Origin: CALMFG01 sp963666035
GTDB taxonomy: Bacteria > Bacillota > Clostridia > Christensenellales > CALMFG01
Length of the DNA stretch: 64,000 bases
Reading direction: 5' to 3'
Assembly (NCBI GenBank): GCA_963666035.2
Contig: CAXXJI010000011.1
Location: 1-64,000, forward strand
Shown here: positions 27,267 through 35,950 of the stretch, one piece after another
Layout of the letters: each line of letters starts with the position of its first letter
How positions within the stretch are numbered: position 1 is the first letter of the stretch
The notes under the pieces: generated by a model
What the model saw: the letters and a program-made list of their open reading frames with translations, nothing else
Told to the model about the DNA's origin: nothing
Databases searched by the model: none
Translations under genes and position numbers: made by a program

Positions 27267-27591
27267 CGTCATCCTCCAGAAAAACCGCCGAAACATCTTC
27301 AAGTTCTTCCGTTTTCTCCATTACAATCTTGCCGTATTTCTCCATCGCTTTGGCACGGTCGGGAAACTTGAGTTTGACCTTGCCCTCGGTGACTTCAACC
27401 GATTCGACAATCTCCCAGTTAATCTCATCGCCACATTTCAAAAGGATTTTCTGATTTTCGTTTTCATCGGTGATGATATCGAAATAATCTTTGGCATCAT
27501 ACAGCGCCATTTTTTTTATCCGCTCGTAGTATTCGGATTGGTCACTTTTTCTTTTTCTTCCTGGTTGGGTGTCTTTCGTTTTTCTATGCAT
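27250..27591 (-). CDS. probable phage terminase small subunit
   Basis: A 113-residue protein directly before terL and overlapping it by 17 bases, the usual place of terS. The N-terminus is very basic (MHRKTKDTQPGRKRKS), and the C-terminal half (WEIVESVEVTEG, VKLKFPDRAKAMEKYGKIV) fits the oligomerisation region of Terminase_2-type small subunits. The usual N-terminal helix-turn-helix DNA-binding domain is short or absent, so it may bind DNA differently. ATG at 27591 follows AAGGAG by seven bases; it overlaps the end of the upstream regulator gene by 76 bases. Assignment rests on position and weak pattern. Confidence 0.65.
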   Translation of the reverse strand: MHRKTKDTQPGRKRKSDQSEYYERIKKMALYDAKDYFDIITDENENQKILLKCGDEINWEIVESVEVTEGKVKLKFPDRAKAMEKYGKIVMEKTEELEDVSAVFLEDDDGENL

Positions 27592-28025
27592 GATAAAACT
27601 CCTTCGGAAGCATAAGAAAGACCACGCGACATATACTGCCAGATTTTTTTCAGCGCTTTTTGACGATAGCGGCAGATGGTTGGTTCGGATATGTGCCACT
27701 TATGGGTGATGCTGATCCAGGACACGCCGTTAAAGTAGATATCTTTCAGCACACCCTGTTCGATTCTGGGTAAAAGTTCCAGTGCCGCTTCCAGATCGCT
27801 CATTTCCCTTGCCAGGACCTCAGCCGCTCGGTTTAGTTCGGCGGGACTTAATGCATTCAGCCTTTTTTCAGCCGACGCGATGACCATACCGAAAAGTCCG
27901 GTCAGTTGGGGGAAATAGCTGTCCTTTCCGTCTGCCCGGTTCTTTAAAAATGCGATTTCGCTTTTAATGCGGCGGTAGTTTTTCAGCAAAAACACCACAT
28001 ATTCTTCACCCTGCAAATGATTCAC
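27516..28025 (-). CDS. phage late regulator, sigma-like helix-turn-helix protein
   Basis: A 169-residue protein with a sigma region 4-like helix-turn-helix (LKDIYFNGVSWISITHKWHISEPTICRYRQKAL, here about residues 92-124), as in ArpU/YqaQ-type phage regulators that often precede terminase genes. The N-terminal half is helical (KNYRRIKSEIAFLKN). The start is uncertain: GTG 28025 lies inside the purine run, and TTG 28016 is better spaced from AGAGGGGG. A consensus promoter lies about 55 bases upstream. It may control the cassette through the direct repeats in the divergent region (inference). Confidence 0.7.
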   Translation of the reverse strand: MNHLQGEEYVVFLLKNYRRIKSEIAFLKNRADGKDSYFPQLTGLFGMVIASAEKRLNALSPAELNRAAEVLAREMSDLEAALELLPRIEQGVLKDIYFNGVSWISITHKWHISEPTICRYRQKALKKIWQYMSRGLSYASEGVLSCIEKRKTPNQEEKEKVTNPNTTSG

Positions 28026-28078
28026 CCCCTCTTTACTGGTGCATTTCAGCGCCGTTTAGCATCTTAAGAATTGGGTTG

Positions 28079-28107
28079 ATTGTACACATCTAAGACGGAT
28101 TTATCAA
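28079..28107 (-). promoter_or_regulatory. sigma-A promoter of the leftward packaging arm
   Basis: Minus strand TTGATA (28107-28102), 17-base spacer, TACAAT (28084-28079). Confidence 0.7.
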
Positions 28108-28154
28108 CGGGGATTGAATGCCAGAAAATCATCGTGAGCGAGTGCCGAAAAAAA

Positions 28155-28194
28155 TACGGTGAAAGTACGGCGAAAGTCGAAACAGTGCTAATAT
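28155..28194 (+). promoter_or_regulatory. direct repeats and -10 box ahead of the portal gene
   Basis: Two adjacent 11-base copies TACGGTGAAAG and TACGGCGAAAG (28155-28176) sit where the -35 should be, followed by an extended -10 TGCTAATAT (28186-28194). One repeat per helical turn suggests an activator site. Confidence 0.45.
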
Positions 28195-28231
28195 GACAAA
28201 ACAAATGAAAATCGACAAGGAGAAAAGACGG

Positions 28232-29845
28232 ATGAGATTACCCAAACAGGACAGCGCGCTGATTGATAGGGCCTATGCGCTGTTTGATGAGTTCTATACC
28301 GCGCTGACACCCTTTCGGGAAAAATGCTCGGCGAATGAGGAGTTTTGGAGGGCCAATCATTGGCATGACGTGGCCAGAAAAGAAGCGGACGAACCTCGTC
28401 CTGTGACGCCGGTGCTGTTTTCCACGCTGGAGTCGCTGCTCGCCGATATCATGGATAATTATCCCGAGGCGCATATCTTCGCCGACCGGGCGGGGGACGA
28501 CCGACTGGCCAAAGCGCTGACCAAGGTGGTCAAGAATATCTTAAAAAAACGCAATTACCGTAAGACATACCGGGAGAAGGTACGCTCTGCTTTGAAAAAG
28601 GGGGTATCCGTACAGGAGATTTTCTGGGATGATACGCTATCGGGCGGTTTAGGGGATATCAATGTACGGGCATGGGATATTAAAAACTTTTTGTTTGACC
28701 CGACATGCGAAAACATACAGGACGGACGCGCCGTATTCAAATTCGGTTTTTTTCACGAAGAATGGTTTAAACGGCATTTCCCGTCTGCGCTGGTCAGAAT
28801 GAAGGCGGACGGGTACGCCAAGGAATATTTCCCCGATGTGCAAAATACGGACGATGATACGTTTATGGTGATGGAATATTGGTACAAAACCATGGACAGC
28901 GAGGGACACGTACGCGTACATATGGCCAAGCTGGCAGGCGGTGTGCTTTTGGAAAAATCCGAACAGATGAAACCCGAAGGCATGTATACGCACGGACAGT
29001 ATCCGTTTATCGTCGAACCCCTGTATCGTTTGGAAGGGCTGCCGATCGGACTTGGTATCATCGACATTCTAAAGAACTTACAGCAATACGCGGATAAGCT
29101 GGATCAAATCATCTTGAAAAATACGTTGATGAGCGGCAAGCTGAAGATGCTGATTAATAAAAATGCGGATGTGGACGAGGATGCCATGCTGGATTGGTCC
29201 AAAGAGGTGGTCACGGCCGCGCGTATCGACGATGGTGCAGTACGGTGGTTCCAGGCCGCTCCATTAAACCCTTATGTGATGGCACATATGAACAGTAAGC
29301 TGGCGGCGATCAAAGAAGAGTCCGGCCAAAACCAATTTGTACGCGGGGAAGCCGCCAAGGGGGTGACCGCTGCTTCGGCGATTCTGGCGCTTCAAAGCGC
29401 GGGTTCCAAGCGCTCTCGTATGATTATCGACCAAATGTACGACGGGTTTTCCGATCTGGTCAGTATGATCGTATCGTTGGTTGCGGAGAACTACACCGAG
29501 GCGCGGGTACTCCGGCTGGAGGAAGGCGAAAAAGTAACAGATATGATGTTCTCCGCGGATATGATGCAATACGCGTACGATGGGCATGACCGGCCGGTAA
29601 CCAAAAATGGCGAAAAAATTCCGCGGTATTTCGAGTATGATGTGACGGTGGCGGTGGAAAAGCAGACGCCGTACCAAACGTTGTACCTAAATGAACTGGC
29701 ACTGAATTTGCTACGAAGCGGGATGATCGATCATTCGGAGGCACTTTCCATGATGAATTTTGACGGCAAAGAAAAGATCGCCGCCATGGTCTCCAGCCGC
29801 AAGGCGCAGCAGGCGATTGCTCAGGCGCAGACAAAAAAACAATAA
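28232..29845 (+). CDS. phage portal protein (P22-like)
   Basis: A 537-residue protein matching P22-type portal proteins, the dodecameric ring through which terminase pumps DNA into the capsid. The N-terminal region (LYALFDEFY-like helices, then PRPVTPVLFSTLESLLADIM), the wing/stem region (GLPIGLGIIDILKNLQQYAD) and the clip-to-crown region rich in Gly and Ala (GEAAKGVTAASAILALQSAG) fit the family. No frameshift or stop interrupts it. ATG at 28232 is nine bases after AAGGAG; an ATG at 28193 overlaps the -10. It is transcribed away from terL, not after it as in ordinary phages, and is followed at once by a terminator. Confidence 0.85.
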   Translation: MRLPKQDSALIDRAYALFDEFYTALTPFREKCSANEEFWRANHWHDVARKEADEPRPVTPVLFSTLESLLADIMDNYPEAHIFADRAGDDRLAKALTKVVKNILKKRNYRKTYREKVRSALKKGVSVQEIFWDDTLSGGLGDINVRAWDIKNFLFDPTCENIQDGRAVFKFGFFHEEWFKRHFPSALVRMKADGYAKEYFPDVQNTDDDTFMVMEYWYKTMDSEGHVRVHMAKLAGGVLLEKSEQMKPEGMYTHGQYPFIVEPLYRLEGLPIGLGIIDILKNLQQYADKLDQIILKNTLMSGKLKMLINKNADVDEDAMLDWSKEVVTAARIDDGAVRWFQAAPLNPYVMAHMNSKLAAIKEESGQNQFVRGEAAKGVTAASAILALQSAGSKRSRMIIDQMYDGFSDLVSMIVSLVAENYTEARVLRLEEGEKVTDMMFSADMMQYAYDGHDRPVTKNGEKIPRYFEYDVTVAVEKQTPYQTLYLNELALNLLRSGMIDHSEALSMMNFDGKEKIAAMVSSRKAQQAIAQAQTKKQ

Positions 29846-29862
29846 AGAAAAGAGAGGAAGGC

Positions 29863-29890
29863 GCGGCGGTGTGTAATCGCCGCTTTTTTT
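29863..29890 (+). terminator. terminator after the portal gene
   Basis: Stem GCGGCG/CGCCGC (29863-29868 with 29878-29883) and seven T. Confidence 0.85.
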
Positions 29891-29925
29891 GTGTATATAT
29901 CCTTTAGTTGCGAAGCCAAAACGGT

Positions 29926-29931
29926 TATAAT
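29926..29931 (+). promoter_or_regulatory. -10 box of the nucleoside phosphorylase operon
   Basis: Perfect TATAAT 43 bases before the ATG at 29975; the -35 is poor. Confidence 0.45.
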
Positions 29932-29974
29932 AGAAGTCTGAGTGAAGAAGGCAAAGCCAAAGGGGAAAACAACC

Positions 29975-31300
29975 ATGAAAATGACAGATATTATCATGAA
30001 AAAACGGGACAGCGAAACGCTGACCCGGGAAGAGATAAAGTACTTTGTGGACGGATATTCAAAATGCGAAATCCCGGATTATCAGGCCGCGGCTTTTTTG
30101 ATGGCCTGCTATTTCAATGAACTTTCGCATGAAGAAACCAAAGAGCTGACCGAGGCGATGACATATTCGGGCGATGTGGTGGATCTCTCACCCATTTCGG
30201 GCATCAAAGCGGATAAGCACTCCACCGGCGGCGTGGCCGATACGACCACCCTGGTTTTGGCACCCCTCGTCGCAGCCTGCGGGCTGAAATTGGCCAAGAT
30301 GAGCGGACGGGGACTGGGACATACGGGCGGCACGCTGGATAAGCTGGAATCCATACCTGGCGTTTCCACAGCGCTCACTATGGAAGCGTTTATCGATCAG
30401 GTCAACGATATCGGTGTGGCGGTGATGGGACAGACGATGAGCTTGTGTCCGGCGGACAAGAAGATGTATGAACTGCGCGATGTGACCGCCACGGTGGACA
30501 ATATCCCACTGATCGCTTCCTCTATTATGAGCAAAAAACTGGCGGCGGGGGCGGATGTGATAGTGTTGGATGTCAAGACCGGCAGCGGCGCTTTTATGAA
30601 AACGCTGGATGACGCCAAACGACTGGCAAGAACCATGGTGGAGATCGGAAAACTGGCCGGCAAAAAGACGGTGGCTATGGTCACCGATATGAATCAGCCG
30701 CTGGGGCGGGCGATTGGCAACGCCATGGAAGTGCAGGAAGCGATTGAGATCCTTCGCGGCGAGCGGGAAGGCGACCTAAAAGATGTGGCGCTGGATTTAG
30801 CGAGCCATCTGCTGGTTTTGGGCAAAAAAGCCGATGATAAAGTAAAAGCGCTTATTATGCTGCAAAAGGCCATTGCTGATGGAAGCGGGATTAAGAAATT
30901 TAAAGAATTGGTCATGGCGCAGGGCGGCGATGCGCGTGCGATTGACGATTTTAGCCTGTTTGATCAGCCGAAAATAAAAGAGGATTATCTCTGTCAAAAA
31001 GACGGTGTTTTGGCCGGGATGGATACCGAAAAACTCGGGATGGCGTCTTCGGTGCTGGGAGCGGGCCGCGCGGAGAAGGAAGACCCGATTGATTACGCGG
31101 TAGGGATATGGGTGGAAAAACGGCTGGGTGAACCGGTGACAAAAGGCGAAACCCTGTTTAAGATTTACGCTAACGATTCCAGCAAGATTGCCGAGGCTAG
31201 GAAGCTGCTGGATGAGGCGGTGACGATCAGCGATAGATATGACGGGAAACATCAGTTGGTATACGCCGAAATTGATATGGACACCGCCGATGAACAATAG
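29975..31300 (+). CDS. pyrimidine-nucleoside (thymidine) phosphorylase
   Basis: Splits thymidine, uridine or deoxyuridine with phosphate into the base and (deoxy)ribose 1-phosphate in the cytoplasm. 441 residues: helical N-terminal domain, then KHSTGGVADT (81-90, phosphate loop), KMSGRGLGHTGGTLDKLE and LDVKTGSGAFMK, all diagnostic for the DeoA/Pdp family. ATG at 29975 is nine bases after GGGG; the GTG at 29942 lies close to the predicted transcript start and lacks a ribosome site. It overlaps the PfkB kinase gene by 11 bases, so the two form an operon for nucleoside sugar use. Confidence 0.95.
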   Translation: MKMTDIIMKKRDSETLTREEIKYFVDGYSKCEIPDYQAAAFLMACYFNELSHEETKELTEAMTYSGDVVDLSPISGIKADKHSTGGVADTTTLVLAPLVAACGLKLAKMSGRGLGHTGGTLDKLESIPGVSTALTMEAFIDQVNDIGVAVMGQTMSLCPADKKMYELRDVTATVDNIPLIASSIMSKKLAAGADVIVLDVKTGSGAFMKTLDDAKRLARTMVEIGKLAGKKTVAMVTDMNQPLGRAIGNAMEVQEAIEILRGEREGDLKDVALDLASHLLVLGKKADDKVKALIMLQKAIADGSGIKKFKELVMAQGGDARAIDDFSLFDQPKIKEDYLCQKDGVLAGMDTEKLGMASSVLGAGRAEKEDPIDYAVGIWVEKRLGEPVTKGETLFKIYANDSSKIAEARKLLDEAVTISDRYDGKHQLVYAEIDMDTADEQ

Positions 31301-32234
31301 TCGATTAATCACGGTTACGCTGAACCCCTGTATCGACAAAACCGTCACGGTGGGCGCACTGAAAATGGGCGGTTTGAACCGCATTATGTCGGTGCGCTAT
31401 GACCTTTCGGGCAAAGGCATCAACCTGTCCTCCGGCTATCGTGCCTTGGGCGGGGAGACCACCGCCACCGGGCTGATGTACACTGGTGATGCCGCGGCGT
31501 ATATGGCTGAGCTGGATCAACAGGGAATCCAACATGATTTTATCATGCTGGAAGGAAGAACGCGGGAGAACCTCAAGATCCGGGACGCTGAAACCGAAAC
31601 GATCACCGAAGTCAATGAACCGGGATATCCGGTCAGTACGTCGGATATTGAATTGCTCAAACAAAAAATGGATGTACTGAGTGAAGCGGCTTGGGCAGTT
31701 GCTTTCTCGGGCAGTATTCCCCCTGGGTGCCCCAAAGACATCTATGAAACATTGGTGCTTACGGCTAAGGAGAACGATGCGTTGACGGTTCTGGATTGTG
31801 ACGGTGAGATGCTGAAAGCGGGATTGAAAGCCGCGCCGGATATCATTAAACCCAATTGGTTTGAACTTGAACAAATCGTGGGCACGCCGCTGGAAACCAA
31901 CGAAAGCATCGCAGATGCTGCGAAAAAACTGATCGCATCATGCGGCGTTCGGTATGCCGCGGTGACTTTAGGCGCAGACGGTGCGATGCTGATCTCTGAA
32001 AGAGCAGCTTATTGGGCACATCCTATGAAACTCGTGGTGCAATCAGCCACCGGAGCTGGCGACACCTTTGCGGCGGGCATGCTGACGGCATTGCGGATGG
32101 GATTGGACGAGAAGGAGATACTGCGCTGGGGCATGGCGGCGGCGGGCGACGCGGTGACACGGGCGGGCACACAGGTCTGTACGCTTTCGGGGACAAAAGC
32201 GCTGATTGACAAAATTGTGATTGAAGAAATGTAA
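31290..32234 (+). CDS. PfkB-family kinase, 1-phosphofructokinase-like
   Basis: Phosphorylates a sugar phosphate. 314 residues with the FruK/LacC pattern: VTLNPCIDKTVTV at the N-terminus, LSGKGINLSSGYRALGG, GSIPPGCP, and the C-terminal ATP/catalytic motif TGAGDTFAAGML with the catalytic Asp. 1-Phosphofructokinase or tagatose-6-phosphate kinase are the usual activities; since it is coupled to a nucleoside phosphorylase rather than a PTS, another sugar phosphate substrate is possible. ATG at 31290 overlaps the phosphorylase stop. Confidence 0.85.
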   Translation: MNNSRLITVTLNPCIDKTVTVGALKMGGLNRIMSVRYDLSGKGINLSSGYRALGGETTATGLMYTGDAAAYMAELDQQGIQHDFIMLEGRTRENLKIRDAETETITEVNEPGYPVSTSDIELLKQKMDVLSEAAWAVAFSGSIPPGCPKDIYETLVLTAKENDALTVLDCDGEMLKAGLKAAPDIIKPNWFELEQIVGTPLETNESIADAAKKLIASCGVRYAAVTLGADGAMLISERAAYWAHPMKLVVQSATGAGDTFAAGMLTALRMGLDEKEILRWGMAAAGDAVTRAGTQVCTLSGTKALIDKIVIEEM

Positions 32235-32296
32235 ATTAACGGGTATAATGGCGTCTGTACGCCAAAAACGTATGGGAGCCGTCGAAAGGGGAAAGC

Positions 32297-32713
32297 ATGA
32301 AATCTTACCGTAAAGTATTGGAACTGAATATCCCAAGCCGAAGACAGATGATTAATATTACCCCGGAGGTCAGCCGTGTGCTGGCAGAGAGCGGCATACA
32401 GGAAGGGCTTTGTTTGGTCAACGCCATGCATATCACCGCGTCGGTGTTTATCAATGACGACGAAAGCGGTTTGCATCACGACTTTGAAACGTGGCTGGAA
32501 AAGCTGGCGCCCGAGAAACCCTATAATCAATATCGGCACAACGGCTTTGAGGATAATGCCGATGCGCATCTAAAGCGCACCGTGATGGGCCGCGAAGTCG
32601 TGGTGGCGGTCACCGAAGGGCGGTTGGACTTTGGCCCGTGGGAGCAGATTTTTTACGGTGAATTTGATGGGAAGCGAACCAAACGTTTGATGATTAAAAT
32701 CATCGGCGAATAA
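32297..32713 (+). CDS. YjbQ/UPF0047 family protein
   Basis: A 138-residue single-domain protein of the YjbQ family. Conserved blocks INITPEVSRVLAESGI, HHDFETWLEKLAP, YRHNGFEDNADAHLKRTVMG and LDFGPWEQIFYGEFDGKR include the His and Asp residues of the presumed metal site. Members show weak thiamine-phosphate synthase activity, but the physiological role is unclear. AAAGGGG six bases before the ATG supports the start. It sits 33 bases before pyk. Confidence 0.92.
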   Translation: MKSYRKVLELNIPSRRQMINITPEVSRVLAESGIQEGLCLVNAMHITASVFINDDESGLHHDFETWLEKLAPEKPYNQYRHNGFEDNADAHLKRTVMGREVVVAVTEGRLDFGPWEQIFYGEFDGKRTKRLMIKIIGE

Positions 32714-32746
32714 TATGTAGTTTTTAATAAGCGAAAGAGGAATGGA

Positions 32747-34522
32747 ATGAAAGATAAATCCTGTTATTTACGAAAGACCAAAATCATCTGTACGATCGGG
32801 CCTGCTACCGAAACCGAGGATAAAATTCGGACGCTGATACAAAGCGGCATGAATGTGGCACGTCTGAATTTTTCGCACGGTGATTTTGTCGAGCATGGCA
32901 AGCGTATTGAAATCATTCGCAAAGTGGCCAAGGAGCTGAACACACCGGTAGCCATATTGCTGGATACCAAAGGCCCGGAAGTGCGTATCAAGACTTTTGC
33001 GGACAAGAAAGTAACACTTGTGCAGGGAAGTGAGTTTACCCTGCGAGTGGGCGACGTCCCCGGCGATGCGTCCGGCGTCTGCATCACGTATGACAGCTTG
33101 TATCAGGAAGTAGAAAAAGGTACGGATATTCTGATTGACGACGGGCTCATCTGTCTTTCGGTCGAGCATATTGACGGCACAGATATCGTCTGCCGGGTGG
33201 TCAACGGGGGGGTACTCTCCAATCATAAGAGCATCAATCTGCCGGGCATCCATTTGGATTTGGATTATATCAGTGAAAAGGATGAAAAGGATATCCTCTT
33301 TGGAATAGAAAAAGACGTGGACTTCATCGCGGCCAGTTTCTGCCGCACGGCGTTTGATGTTTTGGAAGTCAGAAAACTTTTGGAGAAGAACGGCGGTAAG
33401 AATATTGAGATCATCGCCAAGATCGAAAACGGAAGCGGGGTTGATAATATCGATGAGATTTTGAAAGTCGCGGACGGCGTGATGGTAGCGCGCGGCGATA
33501 TGGGTGTTGAGATCGACATCGTGGAGCTGCCGCGTATTCAAAAAATGCTGATTAAAAAATCCTATTCGGCGGGTAAAAAGGTCATCACTGCCACCCAGAT
33601 GCTGGATTCGATGGTGAAAAACCCGCGGCCGACGCGAGCGGAGGCCACCGATGTGGCCAATGCCGTGTATGACGGCACATCGGCCATCATGCTTTCGGGC
33701 GAAACCGCAGTGGGCGATTATCCGATCGAAGCGGTCTCCACCATGAGCCGCATCGCCGAGAAAACCGAAAAGAATATCAACTATAAGAAGCGTTTTGCTG
33801 AGCTGGAACCCGATTTTGCGGTCAGTGTCACGTCGGCTATTTCGCGGGCCACCTGCAGTACGGCCGATAACCTCGGGGCTTCCGCCATCATTACTTTCAC
33901 CTATTCGGGGCGTACGGCGCGTACGGTCAGCAGCTTCCGCCCGGATGTGGTGCAGATTGCGTGCACGTCCAACCCCAAGACGTATAATCAGCTGGCGCTG
34001 TCATGGGGCGTTTTGCCTGTGATGGCCGAAGAGCAAGCTGATACGGACGGCTTATTTGAAAAAGCGGTGGAAAAGGCGCTGGAAACCGGATATGTGCGTC
34101 ACGGTGACGCGGTGGTCATCACGGCGGGTGTGCCGGTCGGCATCTCGGGCTCCACCAATATCTTAAAGGTGCAGGTAGTTGGCAATGTGCTGGTCAAGGG
34201 CGAAGGCATCAACCATATCGCGATCAGCGGCAAAGTATGTGTATGCCAAAGCGAAGAGGAAGCCAAGATGAACTTCGAAAACGGAGATATTTTGGTGATT
34301 CCCAAAACCAGCAATAATATTATGAATATTTTAAAAGAGGCATCTGCGATTATCACCGAACAAAAGGGTGTTTACTCGCATGCGGCCATCGTGGGCTTAA
34401 CGCGGGAGATACCGGTGATTTGTGGTGCAGAGAACGCCTGCAGCATCATCACCAACGGAACCACGGTCACCGTGGATGCCGCGCGCGGCATCGTCTACGC
34501 AGGCATCATCAAAGCGCTGTAA
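32747..34522 (+). CDS. pyk: pyruvate kinase with C-terminal PEP-utiliser-like domain
   Basis: Last step of glycolysis, PEP + ADP to pyruvate + ATP. 591 residues: TIM-barrel/B domains with TIGPATE, MNVARLNFSHG, DTKGPEVR, MVARGDMGVEI and TATQMLDSMVKNPRPTRAE, the allosteric C domain (to about 475), and an extra domain at about 480-591 with the swivelling phosphohistidine-like sequence KGVYSHAAIVGLTREIPVI. This extra domain is common in Bacillus and Clostridium pyruvate kinases. A terminator follows. Confidence 0.97.
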   Translation: MKDKSCYLRKTKIICTIGPATETEDKIRTLIQSGMNVARLNFSHGDFVEHGKRIEIIRKVAKELNTPVAILLDTKGPEVRIKTFADKKVTLVQGSEFTLRVGDVPGDASGVCITYDSLYQEVEKGTDILIDDGLICLSVEHIDGTDIVCRVVNGGVLSNHKSINLPGIHLDLDYISEKDEKDILFGIEKDVDFIAASFCRTAFDVLEVRKLLEKNGGKNIEIIAKIENGSGVDNIDEILKVADGVMVARGDMGVEIDIVELPRIQKMLIKKSYSAGKKVITATQMLDSMVKNPRPTRAEATDVANAVYDGTSAIMLSGETAVGDYPIEAVSTMSRIAEKTEKNINYKKRFAELEPDFAVSVTSAISRATCSTADNLGASAIITFTYSGRTARTVSSFRPDVVQIACTSNPKTYNQLALSWGVLPVMAEEQADTDGLFEKAVEKALETGYVRHGDAVVITAGVPVGISGSTNILKVQVVGNVLVKGEGINHIAISGKVCVCQSEEEAKMNFENGDILVIPKTSNNIMNILKEASAIITEQKGVYSHAAIVGLTREIPVICGAENACSIITNGTTVTVDAARGIVYAGIIKAL

Positions 34523-34538
34523 AAAAACAAAATCGAGA

Positions 34539-34571
34539 GAGCCGGTGGGTTTCGAAAGCCGGTTCTTTTTT
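34539..34571 (+). terminator. terminator after pyk
   Basis: Stem GAGCCGGT/GCCGGTTC (two G-U pairs; 34539-34546 with 34558-34565) followed by TTTTTT. Confidence 0.85.
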
Positions 34572-34610
34572 ATTTTTACGCGATATTTTGGCAAATCCAG
34601 TAGTTTTCGC

Positions 34611-34639
34611 TTGAAATGCAGACGGGAATCGGATAGAAT
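34611..34639 (+). promoter_or_regulatory. sigma-A promoter of the aminotransferase gene
   Basis: TTGAAA (34611-34616), 17-base spacer, TAGAAT (34634-34639). Confidence 0.75.
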
Positions 34640-34650
34640 TGTTAACAATT
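34637..34650. promoter_or_regulatory. palindromic operator candidate
   Basis: AATTGTTAACAATT is a perfect 14-base palindrome overlapping the -10 and the expected transcription start, the classic place for a repressor site. Confidence 0.4.
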
Positions 34651-34701
34651 AAATTTAATCAGGTAAACAATTAAAATTTATATATGAGGAGATTTCAAGG
34701 C

Positions 34702-35892
34702 ATGGAGTTATCAAGAAAACTTTTGACGATTAAGCCGTCGGCCACCATGGCCATCACCGCCGCTGCCAAAGCGATGAAAGCCGCCGGAGAGGATGTGGTG
34801 GGTTTCGGTGCAGGCGAACCCGATTTTGATACGCCCGAATTTATCAAAGACGCGGCAAAGATTGCGCTGGATAAGGGTATGACAAAATATACCGACGTCG
34901 CGGGAACACCAGCTTTGCGTCAGAAGATTGCAAACCTTTTGAAAAGAAGGTTTGGACTTGAATATACGGCTGACCAGATTGTGGTTTCCAATGGCGCGAA
35001 GCATACGCTGACCAATGTTTTTCAAACCATATTAAACCCTGGCGACGAAGTGATCATTCCTTCGCCCTATTGGCTGAGCTATCCTGTCATCGTTGAAATG
35101 GCGGACGGGATACCGGTGTTTGTCGAAGCGGATGAAGACAATGAGTTTAAAGTGACGGCCGATCAGATTGAAGCGGCAGTGAATGAAAAGACCAAAGCGA
35201 TCATCATCAATTCGCCGTCCAACCCCACGGGCTCGGTTTATTCGAAAGAAGAGCTGGAGAAAATCGCGGCGGTCTGCAAAAAACATCAACTTTTCATCGT
35301 GTCGGATGAAATCTATTATGATTTGATCTATGACGGTACACATACGTCAATCGCGATGGTGGACGAAGAAACCAAAGCACTGACACTTCTGGTCAATGGT
35401 CTCAGCAAATCCTATTCCATGACCGGCTGGCGTGTGGGATATGTGGCCTGCGATGCGCAGATTGCCAAAGTGATGAAAGCCTATCAATCGCATACCGCGT
35501 CCAACGCGAACACCATGGCACAGTTTGCGAGCGCGGTGGCGTTGGAATCGGACGGTTCGGATATTGAGATCATGAAGCGTGCGTTTGATGAAAGAAGAAA
35601 ACGCCTGCATCTTTTAATCAACGACATCGACGGGCTTTCATGTCATATGCCAAAAGGTGCGTTTTATATCATGATGAACATATCCAAAACATTTGGCAAA
35701 CGCTATAAGGGAGAAGAGATCATCTCTTCGCTGGTTTTTTCAAAACTGCTTCTGGATGCTGAAAAAGTCGCGGTGGTTCCGGGGTCTGCGTTTGGTGCGG
35801 ATGAGTTTGTCCGGCTTTCTTACGCAATCTCAATGGAAAACATCGATGAGGGCCTAAGGAGAATTAAGGCGTTTATCGGGGCACTGGAATAG
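34702..35892 (+). CDS. class I aminotransferase, aspartate aminotransferase-like
   Basis: PLP enzyme exchanging amino groups between aspartate (or a related amino acid) and 2-oxoglutarate. 396 residues: GFGAGEPDFDTPEF near the N-terminus, NGAKHTLTNVFQ, NSPSNPTGSVY (PLP ring and phosphate contacts), SDEIYYDLIY, and the PLP lysine in LSKSYSMTGWRVGY. It matches the thermophile/Bacillus-type AspB subgroup. ATG at 34702 follows GAGGAG by ten bases; the ATG at 34684 precedes that site. Monocistronic, with a terminator after it and a palindrome over its promoter. Confidence 0.93.
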   Translation: MELSRKLLTIKPSATMAITAAAKAMKAAGEDVVGFGAGEPDFDTPEFIKDAAKIALDKGMTKYTDVAGTPALRQKIANLLKRRFGLEYTADQIVVSNGAKHTLTNVFQTILNPGDEVIIPSPYWLSYPVIVEMADGIPVFVEADEDNEFKVTADQIEAAVNEKTKAIIINSPSNPTGSVYSKEELEKIAAVCKKHQLFIVSDEIYYDLIYDGTHTSIAMVDEETKALTLLVNGLSKSYSMTGWRVGYVACDAQIAKVMKAYQSHTASNANTMAQFASAVALESDGSDIEIMKRAFDERRKRLHLLINDIDGLSCHMPKGAFYIMMNISKTFGKRYKGEEIISSLVFSKLLLDAEKVAVVPGSAFGADEFVRLSYAISMENIDEGLRRIKAFIGALE

Positions 35893-35906
35893 AAAAAAAC
35901 CGAAGG

Positions 35907-35939
35907 GACTGTTGATGATGATATCAGCAGTCTTTTTTT
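35907..35939 (+). terminator. terminator after the aminotransferase gene
   Basis: Stem GACTGTTGAT/ATCAGCAGTC (one G-U pair; 35907-35916 with 35923-35932) followed by seven T. Confidence 0.9.
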
Positions 35940-35950
35940 GATTGGTTTTA

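Larger units (their letters stand above)
25851..29845. mobile_element. isolated phage DNA-packaging cassette
   Basis: Four intact genes: a late-regulator-like protein, small terminase and large terminase on the minus strand, and a portal protein on the plus strand, with a shared 166-206 base divergent control region. Each arm ends in a good terminator (25807-25848 and 29863-29890). No capsid, protease, tail, lysis, integrase or repressor gene and no attachment repeat is visible. It could be a prophage remnant, a satellite that borrows capsids, or a domesticated module. Confidence 0.75.

Noticed and set aside
28193..28231. Longer portal start at 28193
   Set aside because: That ATG overlaps the -10 box and lacks a ribosome site; the ATG at 28232 follows AAGGAG at nine bases.
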